A stretch of 5,203 nt of DNA from a bacterium (GTDB lineage Bacteria; Babelota; Babeliae; Babelales; Babelaceae), in assembly GCA_021847535.1 (NCBI GenBank), contig JAJZMR010000095.1:1-5203 (forward strand), written 5' to 3'. Below the pieces are notes generated by a model that saw only the letters and a program-made list of their open reading frames with translations, did not search any database and was not told the origin of the DNA. This document shows, piece by piece, positions 1 through 5,203 of the stretch; position 1 is the stretch's first letter, and the number at the start of each line of letters is the position of its first letter. Made by a program: the position numbers and the translations under genes.

Positions 1-1457
1 ATCGCGGCTTGTCGACAGAGAAAAATATGCAACTTATTGGTTATTCAAGTGCAGCAGGAGCTGTTGGCGGGAGTATCGCAACTGCATGCGGATTTGCATT
101 TCCTACGCTCTATTTTTTAAACAATGAAATTTTCATTAATTTTTTAACAAATCCACCACTATTTATTGGCCTTATGGCAGCGCTTATTCTTTGTGCAGGG
201 GGCCTGGGAATGTTTATAGCGCATGTTTGTGCGCCGCGATTTCTTATGGATCCGACAATGAGCTTCCCCATAGGGCAAATGACCTATAGCCTTATGAGCG
301 TAACAACAAATATACGAAAATCATATGAACTTTTTGCCGGGCTGATTACAGCAGGATTTTTTAATTTATTGCAAGCGATTTTTCAGAATATTCCAAAAAA
401 AATAATACTTCTTAAAGAATCTATTTTTTACTATTGGTCTTTTCCTCAGATTGCAATTCGGCCAGATTGGGTTTTTATGTTGGTAGCTATTGGTTTTGTG
501 ACAGGACATGTAATAGCGCTTCCATTATTAGTGGGCGTACTTATTAAATTTTTAGCAGCCGATCCTGTGCACACCCATTTATTTTCATATCTTGCTCCTG
601 AAGATTTTTTCTTTGCCTTCTGTGCTGGAATCATGCTTCATTCGACATGTGTGTCATTTATTGAGCTGCCAAGATATATGTATAATTTTTTCAAAAAATC
701 GAACAAGAACGCCGTCGATCTTATTAATGGGAGCAAGCTCGATTTTTTCCAGGGTACAGTTTTGCTTGTGCTGCTTGTAGGCACATCTTTATTCTTTTAT
801 TTTTTTAATTTTTCATTAATATCCCAATCCTATGTTCTTATTATTGCTGCACTTTTTACCTATCAAATTGCTATTATTGGGGGAAAGACTGGCCTGGCGC
901 CGGTTGGTAGATTTGCAACGTGGCTGATGTTCCCCTATCTTTTTTTGTTTGGTTTTGATCCTGTGCAAGTTACGATTATCGCTACGTTTATGGAAATTAG
1001 TGGCATGGTTGTTGTTGATGTGCTTTTTGGTCGAAAAATGGCTGAGATGGCTCAACTTGATACAAATAGAATTGCTCTTTTTCAGTTTTTTGGTCTCCTT
1101 TTAAGTTCCCTGGTTGTTGCTGGTGTTTTTTGGTTTTTGATCAGCCATTTTGGCCTTGGGGTAGCATCACCCTTAATAGCGCAGCGATGTCAAGCTCGCG
1201 CTCTTCTTATTAACGTTTCTCATTTTGATTATATTGTTATGGGCATCGGGATCGTGTGCGGGTTTTTGTTGAAATTTTTACAGGTCAATCCAACAATGGT
1301 CTTGGGTGGATTGCTTCTGCCGATTGATTTTTCACTTCTTCTTATAGCTGGTGGCCTTTTAACTTATCTAGTCAAAGATAGAGAGAATTATACGGCCTAT
1401 TGGTCTGGAGTTTTTGCAGCAAGTGCTCTGTGTATGCTTATCAAAGCACTTGCATAA
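1..1457 (+). CDS. OPT-family (oligopeptide transporter-like) membrane protein, 5'-partial
   Basis: This is a polytopic inner-membrane protein, probably a proton-coupled importer of the OPT superfamily, whose members carry oligopeptides or metal chelates. The substrate cannot be read from sequence. The frame is open to the window edge (first full codon at 3), so the TTG at 9 is unlikely to be the true start and an N-terminal piece is missing. Numbering from that TTG, 482 residues are visible with about 11-12 hydrophobic segments (near 14-37, 51-72, 104-125, 153-180, 198-217, 247-269, 274-290, 302-330, 355-380, 404-423, 428-455 and 464-482). OPT-like features are the Gly/Ala-rich first segment after EKNMQLIG, the SFPIGQ element at 85-90 (compare the family's PFPxG-type motif), GKTGLAPVGRFATW at 292-305, and a C-terminal LGGLL plus basic loop plus final helix. 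It ends in TAA, 4 nt from the convergent prfB stop. The family call is moderately sure; another polytopic carrier is possible. Confidence 0.68.
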   Translation, partial: RGLSTEKNMQLIGYSSAAGAVGGSIATACGFAFPTLYFLNNEIFINFLTNPPLFIGLMAALILCAGGLGMFIAHVCAPRFLMDPTMSFPIGQMTYSLMSVTTNIRKSYELFAGLITAGFFNLLQAIFQNIPKKIILLKESIFYYWSFPQIAIRPDWVFMLVAIGFVTGHVIALPLLVGVLIKFLAADPVHTHLFSYLAPEDFFFAFCAGIMLHSTCVSFIELPRYMYNFFKKSNKNAVDLINGSKLDFFQGTVLLVLLVGTSLFFYFFNFSLISQSYVLIIAALFTYQIAIIGGKTGLAPVGRFATWLMFPYLFLFGFDPVQVTIIATFMEISGMVVVDVLFGRKMAEMAQLDTNRIALFQFFGLLLSSLVVAGVFWFLISHFGLGVASPLIAQRCQARALLINVSHFDYIVMGIGIVCGFLLKFLQVNPTMVLGGLLLPIDFSLLLIAGGLLTYLVKDRENYTAYWSGVFAASALCMLIKALA

Positions 1458-1461
1458 TTTG

Positions 1462-2547
1462 TTATGTTGTTTGTGATCGAATAAGTTCAGCCTCGATGAA
1501 ATCCATCAGATCGCCATCTAAGACGAGCTCAGGTTGTGGGGATTCAAAATCTGTACGATGATCTTTTACCATTTTGTACGGATGTAAAACATACGATCGT
1601 ATTTGTGACCCCCATTCTATTTTTTTACGCTCAATCGATTGCAATTTTGCATGCGCTTCATCTTTCTCTTTTTGTACGAGTTTTGCCATGAGCATTTTCA
1701 TGGCCGTTTCTTTGTTTTGTGCCTGCGACCGTTCGTTCTGGCACTGGACAACAATTCCTGTTGGAATGTGGGTTATTCTTATTGCAGACTCAGTTTTATT
1801 AACATGTTGTCCCCCAGCGCCTCCTGCGCGAAAGGTATCGATACGTAAATTCTGCGGATTGATAACGATAGTCGCTTGGGTTGTTTCTGGTGTTACAAAG
1901 ACGCCTGCAAAAGATGTATGGCGCCTTTTGTTCGCATCAAATGGGGAAATGCGGACAAGCCGGTGGATGCCTTGTTCATTTTTAAGAAGCCCATACGCAT
2001 TTTTACCCTTTATATAGAGGGTGCCCGATTTAATGCCAGCACCTTCACCAACTTGGTAATCGAGTACTGAACAAGAAAGTCTTTCTCGTTCGCAAAATCT
2101 TACGTACATGCGCAATAGCATTTCTGACCAATCTTGTGATTCAGTTCCTCCAGCTCCTGCATTAATACTTAAAAAGCAATTTGAGTCATCGTCTTCTTTA
2201 TTAAGAAGGAGCATGATTTTGAATTTTTTAACTCCTTTGCAGTGCTGAAAAATATCCGTCTTAAGGCTTTCAAGCGTTTCAGGATCATCCTTAAAAAGCG
2301 TCAAAAGGTCATTGAGCTCTTTCTGGGTCGCAAAAATTTCACCATACAGGTCGCGCAATAGTTTTATTTTTTGTAGCTGTTGTGAGATAGTTGCCTGTTC
2401 TGGATTTTTCCAAAAATCTTCCTGTTTACTTAATGTTGATAGTCGCTCGAAATCCCTTTCATTGGATGAGTTTTCCCAAAAAGTTTGAATTGTTTTCAGG
2501 TCGGGCTCTATAGTTTTTAACTGTTCTTTTAAATCGTCTATAATCAC
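1462..2547 (-). CDS. prfB: Peptide chain release factor 2 (RF2)
   Basis: RF2 acts in the ribosomal A site, recognises UGA and UAA, and triggers hydrolysis of peptidyl-tRNA. With the GTG start at 2547 the protein has 361 residues (E. coli 365). The SPF anticodon-like tripeptide that distinguishes RF2 from RF1 is at 201-203, in RISPFDANKRRHTSF. The catalytic GGQ is at 245-247, in RAGGAGGQHVNKTESA. These nearly match E. coli 205-207 and 250-252. The INAGAGGTESQDW segment and the WGSQIRSYVL segment are also typical. The frame stays open to a TTG at 2616, but that adds 23 residues with no family counterpart and has no Shine-Dalgarno; GTG has a weak one. No programmed frameshift is needed: the reading frame is continuous, with TGG near codon 25 where E. 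coli has its in-frame UGA at codon 26. The residue two before GAGGQ is Ala, as in most bacteria, not the E. coli K-12 Thr. It follows sod by 73 nt on the same strand. Confidence 0.96.
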   Translation of the reverse strand: MIIDDLKEQLKTIEPDLKTIQTFWENSSNERDFERLSTLSKQEDFWKNPEQATISQQLQKIKLLRDLYGEIFATQKELNDLLTLFKDDPETLESLKTDIFQHCKGVKKFKIMLLLNKEDDDSNCFLSINAGAGGTESQDWSEMLLRMYVRFCERERLSCSVLDYQVGEGAGIKSGTLYIKGKNAYGLLKNEQGIHRLVRISPFDANKRRHTSFAGVFVTPETTQATIVINPQNLRIDTFRAGGAGGQHVNKTESAIRITHIPTGIVVQCQNERSQAQNKETAMKMLMAKLVQKEKDEAHAKLQSIERKKIEWGSQIRSYVLHPYKMVKDHRTDFESPQPELVLDGDLMDFIEAELIRSQTT

Positions 2548-2558
2548 GGGGTCTCTTT
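2545..2558 (-). promoter_or_regulatory. Weak ribosome binding site deciding the prfB GTG start
   Basis: On the minus strand AAAGAG (2558-2553) lies 5 nt before GTG (2547-2545). The match to the Shine-Dalgarno consensus is modest. The only other in-frame upstream start, TTG at 2616, has no purine-rich element before it. The protein length from GTG also fits the RF2 family better. The anti-Shine-Dalgarno of this organism lies outside the window. Confidence 0.5.
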
Positions 2559-2620
2559 CAATTATGTATTTAACATTAAGTATATAGGTAAAGAGCGTAT
2601 AAATATAATGGCTCAATTAT

Positions 2621-3346
2621 TCAGTCGCGCTTTTTCTTTTTTTTTAATGCAATTTTTTTTCCCCCGCTACAAGAGCGCGCTTTTTGATAATTTTCTTCCA
2701 CAAAAGACCAGTTTACGACATTCCACCATGCTTCTATATAGGAAGCACGCTTATTTTGATGTTTTAAATAGTAGGCATGCTCCCAAACATCAAGCCCAAG
2801 AAGGGGTATAAGTCCATACATATAGGGAGAATCTTGGTTTGGTGTTGATGTAATAATTAATTTTTCCTTGCGAGGGTCAAAGCAGAGCCATACCCATCCG
2901 CTACCAAAGACTTTCTTGGCTGCTTCATTGAACTTCTGCTTAAAGCCATCAAATGATCCAAAATGGTTTGTAAAGAGTATAAGAAGCTCCTTGCCAGGGG
3001 CGGTCTTTGTCGGACTCATGCAGTTCCAAAAAAAGGTATGGTTTTCATGCCCCCCGCCATTATGACGTATGCGTGTCCGAATTTTTTCAGGTATCGTCTG
3101 GAGCGAACATATAAGATTCATGAGCGAATAACTGTGCAGATCAGGGTGTTCTGCTAAAGCAGCGTTAAGCTCTTCAACATATTTTTTGTGGTGTCCATTA
3201 TAATGAATATCCATTGTTTGGCTGTCTATAAAAGGCTCAAGACTATTATTTTCATAATTTCTGGGCAGCAGTTTAAAAGGGTACGATGCGATCGCGTGTA
3301 AATTAATTATGGAAAAAAGGGTAGTGCAATAGAGAAATTTTGCCAT
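2621..3346 (-). CDS. Exported Mn-type superoxide dismutase with lysine-rich tail
   Basis: This enzyme converts superoxide to hydrogen peroxide and oxygen. The 241-residue protein from ATG at 3346 is a clear Fe/Mn SOD. The four metal ligands are visible: His48 (MDIHYNGHH), His103 (GGHENHTFFW), Asp186 and His190 (DVWEHAYY). Second-sphere His52 and Tyr56 are present, as is Glu189 of the dimer interface. Gly99, four residues before His103, and Gln171 in NQDSP are the manganese-type signature, where iron enzymes usually have Gln and Ala/Gly. Residues 1-20 look like a Sec signal peptide: MAK, a hydrophobic core, then HAIA before SYPF, which aligns with the normal SOD N-terminus. The enzyme is therefore probably periplasmic or secreted. 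The last ~17 residues (SCSGG, KK, then five Lys, RD) extend beyond the usual SOD end. ATG is preferred over GTG at 3355 because of its Shine-Dalgarno. The gene could be called sodA or sodB; metal use is untested. Confidence 0.95.
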   Translation of the reverse strand: MAKFLYCTTLFSIINLHAIASYPFKLLPRNYENNSLEPFIDSQTMDIHYNGHHKKYVEELNAALAEHPDLHSYSLMNLICSLQTIPEKIRTRIRHNGGGHENHTFFWNCMSPTKTAPGKELLILFTNHFGSFDGFKQKFNEAAKKVFGSGWVWLCFDPRKEKLIITSTPNQDSPYMYGLIPLLGLDVWEHAYYLKHQNKRASYIEAWWNVVNWSFVEENYQKARSCSGGKKIALKKKKKRD

Positions 3347-3352
3347 TTTAGG

Positions 3353-3358
3353 CACCTT
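3353..3358 (-). promoter_or_regulatory. Shine-Dalgarno of the SOD gene
   Basis: On the minus strand AAGGTG (3358-3353) sits 6 nt before the ATG at 3346. It overlaps the alternative GTG start at 3355, which therefore cannot use it. This decides the start three codons inside the longest open frame. Confidence 0.8.
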
Positions 3359-3390
3359 TGCTTTTAAAAATAATAAAAAAACATCAAAAT

Positions 3391-3420
3391 ATTATTGCTT
3401 TACGAAATGCTTAAAAGCAA
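3391..3420 (-). promoter_or_regulatory. Possible SOD promoter
   Basis: Reading the minus strand, TTGCTT (3420-3415, 3 of 6 matches to a -35 box) and AATAAT (3396-3391, 5 of 6 to a -10 box) are separated by 18 bp, about 45 nt upstream of the SOD start codon. The region is so AT-rich that chance matches are likely. The assignment is weak, although a promoter for sod must lie somewhere between 3347 and the rRNA promoter. Confidence 0.3.
3395..3420. repeat. Inverted repeat TTGCTTT-N12-AAAGCAA upstream of SOD
   Basis: A perfect 7-bp inverted repeat has arms at 3395-3401 and 3414-3420 with a 12-bp centre. The right half also contains a smaller nested palindrome, TGCTT-AA-AAGCA (3408-3419). The dyad lies over the putative -35 and spacer of the SOD promoter, a typical operator position. 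It could bind a dimeric regulator or could be chance in AT-rich DNA. No regulator gene is in the window. Confidence 0.4.
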
Positions 3421-3492
3421 GATTCGATCGATATTTTCGTTATCTGCCCTTTAGTTTCGCTACATTATTTTAAAAAAGTTTAAAAATAATTG

Positions 3493-3520
3493 TTGACAGT
3501 TGTTTTGGGGCATGTATAAT
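3493..3520 (+). promoter_or_regulatory. rRNA operon promoter P1
   Basis: A perfect TTGACA (3493-3498) and a perfect TATAAT (3515-3520) are separated by 16 bp, giving a predicted start near 3527. The 25 bp upstream (about 3466-3492) is almost pure A/T with A and T runs, resembling an UP element for the RNA polymerase alpha subunit. Strength, orientation and the 16S gene 282 bp downstream of the -10 support a housekeeping sigma-70-type rRNA promoter. The stretch after the -10 is AT-rich, unlike the GC-rich discriminator of E. coli rrn P1 promoters. Confidence 0.85.
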
Positions 3521-3528
3521 TATCTACA

Positions 3529-3543
3529 GTTAATTGAATTAAC
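3529..3543. repeat. Inverted repeat GTTAAT-TGA-ATTAAC at the P1 start
   Basis: Perfect 6-bp arms (3529-3534 and 3538-3543) surround a 3-nt centre. The repeat lies 2 nt after the predicted P1 start, so it could be a 5' hairpin on the P1 transcript or a protein site at the start of transcription. The arms are AT-rich, so an RNA hairpin would be only marginally stable. Confidence 0.35.
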
Positions 3544-3571
3544 CGACATCAAACCAACCAGAACAAGCAAA

Positions 3572-3587
3572 ATTTCTTTCAAGAAAT
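3572..3587 (+). repeat. Leader hairpin ATTTCT-TTCA-AGAAAT
   Basis: A perfect self-complementary element gives a 6-bp stem with a TTCA loop (7 bp if the loop is reduced to two bases). It lies between P1 and P2. No T-run follows, so it is not an intrinsic terminator. Its role is unknown, and it is present only in transcripts from P1. Confidence 0.35.
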
Positions 3588-3610
3588 AGCAAAAAATCTG
3601 AAAAAAATAG

Positions 3611-3638
3611 TTGACAAGATCATTTAAATCGGTAGAAT
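3611..3638 (+). promoter_or_regulatory. rRNA operon promoter P2
   Basis: A perfect TTGACA (3611-3616) and TAGAAT (3633-3638, 5 of 6 matches) are separated by 16 bp, the same spacing as P1 118 bp upstream. Both promoters share GTTGACA at the -35. The predicted start is near 3645. Tandem promoters before an rRNA operon are common. The sequence after the -10 is again AT-rich. Confidence 0.8.
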
Positions 3639-3652
3639 TAATAACACATTTG

Positions 3653-3671
3653 AATTGGCGGTTAGCCGATT
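3653..3671 (+). repeat. Leader hairpin just after the P2 start
   Basis: AATTGGC (3653-3659) pairs with GCCGATT (3665-3671) over 7 bp, including one G-U pair, around the 5-nt loop GGTTA. It is the most GC-rich structure in the leader upstream of boxA, about where boxB lies in E. coli rrn leaders. No boxB function is proven. Confidence 0.4.
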
Positions 3672-3702
3672 TTGAAAAAAAGAAGTAGTTAGAAAAAATT
3701 TT

Positions 3703-3713
3703 TGTCTTTGACA
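3703..3713 (+). promoter_or_regulatory. boxA-like rRNA antitermination sequence
   Basis: TGTCTTTGACA resembles the rRNA leader boxA of other bacteria (E. coli type TGCTCTTTAACA; many phyla have a TTCTTTGA core). In the RNA, boxA is bound by NusB-NusE (S10), which lets RNA polymerase read through the untranslated rRNA operon. The site lies about 99 nt before the 16S 5' end and after both promoters, the expected place. The hairpin at 3653-3671 precedes it and that at 3729-3746 follows it. Confidence 0.6.
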
Positions 3714-3728
3714 TGCACAGAATATTAA

Positions 3729-3746
3729 ACAAGTCATTTGGCTTGT
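3729..3746 (+). repeat. Leader hairpin downstream of boxA
   Basis: ACAAGTC (3729-3735) pairs with GGCTTGT (3740-3746) over 7 bp with one G-U pair and a 4-nt ATTT loop. It lies 16 nt after the boxA-like element, in the place of the boxC or processing region of other rRNA leaders. No T-tract follows immediately, so termination is unlikely. Confidence 0.4.
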
Positions 3747-3783
3747 GGTTTTAAAAATTTGATTTATGAATTCTTGCGATTAA

Positions 3784-3801
3784 CTCCATACAATATATTT
3801 T

Positions 3802-3810
<9 letters not shown>
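3784..3810 (+). repeat. Hairpin spanning the 16S rRNA 5' end
   Basis: CTCCATACAA (3784-3793) pairs with TTGT (3800-3803) and ATGGAG (3805-3810). This gives 10 bp with one bulged G at 3804 and a TATATT loop. The 3' arm is the first nine bases of the inferred mature 16S rRNA, so this fold can exist only in the precursor. It competes with helix 1, which uses GAG from 3810. It is the strongest local structure in the leader. Confidence 0.55.

Positions 3811-5203
<1,393 letters not shown>

Larger units (their letters stand above)
3527..3801 (+). other. rRNA operon 5' leader (non-coding)
   Basis: This is the transcribed leader from the predicted P1 start to the 16S 5' end. It contains no plausible gene; the only open frame here is antisense and has no family resemblance. 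It holds promoter P2, a boxA-like sequence and four short hairpins listed separately. The 5' half of the usual RNase III processing stem should lie here, but its partner beyond the 16S 3' end is outside the window, so it cannot be located. Confidence 0.75.

Noticed and set aside
9..11. TTG as the start of the transporter gene
   Set aside because: The frame continues open to the window edge, and OPT-like proteins have more sequence before the first helix seen here, so the gene is treated as 5'-partial.
1574..2070. Plus-strand open frames inside prfB
   Set aside because: They are shadows of the conserved RF2 gene on the other strand, without ribosome binding sites or family resemblance.
2548..2616. 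A 23-residue N-terminal extension of RF2 from TTG at 2616
   Set aside because: It has no ribosome binding site and no counterpart in RF2. The GTG at 2547 gives a family-typical 361 residues with SPF and GGQ at near-standard positions.
2548..2620. A separate promoter for prfB in the 73-nt gap after sod
   Set aside because: The gap is AT-rich and gives only poor, badly spaced -35/-10 matches, so it cannot be told apart from chance.
2621..2623. Possible reassignment of UGA, as in some candidate phyla
   Set aside because: A complete RF2 with SPF and GGQ is encoded, and the SOD ends at TGA after the full fold, so UGA is a normal stop.
3344..3355. GTG at 3355 as the SOD start
   Set aside because: It overlaps the AAGGTG Shine-Dalgarno that sits 6 nt before the ATG at 3346.
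3708..3713. A third TTGACA in the rRNA leader as a P3 promoter
   Set aside because: No -10-like hexamer lies 15-19 bp downstream, and the bases are better explained as part of the boxA-like element.
3520..3732. Antisense open frame of 70 codons in the rRNA leader
   Set aside because: It opposes strong rRNA promoters, has no recognisable family and lies over leader signals.

Overview
This window joins three protein genes to the start of a ribosomal RNA operon from an AT-rich bacterium. The partial 16S rRNA is clearly bacterial but diverges from the familiar groups. Its overall look, together with low G+C protein genes, closely packed genes and an exported superoxide dismutase, best fits a host-associated lineage such as Candidatus Dependentiae (TM6). 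That placement is from memory of sequence character, not from an alignment, and I hold it at about 50%.

Layout. (1) Positions 1-1457, plus strand: the C-terminal part of a polytopic membrane transporter resembling the OPT (oligopeptide transporter) family. It is cut by the left window edge. (2) Positions 1462-2547, minus strand: prfB, peptide chain release factor 2, complete. It converges on the transporter with only 4 nt between the stop codons. (3) Positions 2621-3346, minus strand: a superoxide dismutase of the Mn/Fe family with manganese-type signature residues, a predicted Sec signal peptide and a lysine-rich tail. It lies 73 nt upstream of prfB on the same strand and may be cotranscribed with it. 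(4) Positions 3347-3801: a 455-nt non-coding region. It holds the sod control region on the left and, on the plus strand, two near-consensus sigma-70-type promoters in tandem, a boxA-like antitermination sequence and several hairpins. (5) Positions 3802-5203: 16S rRNA from its 5' end to about E. coli position 1408. The 3' end with the anti-Shine-Dalgarno sequence lies beyond the window.

How the parts relate. The sod-prfB pair and the rRNA operon are divergently transcribed from the 455-nt region. prfB reads UGA stop codons, and sod itself ends in TGA, so the standard bacterial code is in use. The usual prfB autoregulatory frameshift site is absent.

No novel multi-gene system is visible. The observations most worth a second look are a 10-bp hairpin that spans the mature 5' end of the 16S rRNA, the rRNA promoters with AT-rich start regions, the signal-peptide-bearing SOD with a polylysine tail, and a dyad laid over the putative sod promoter.
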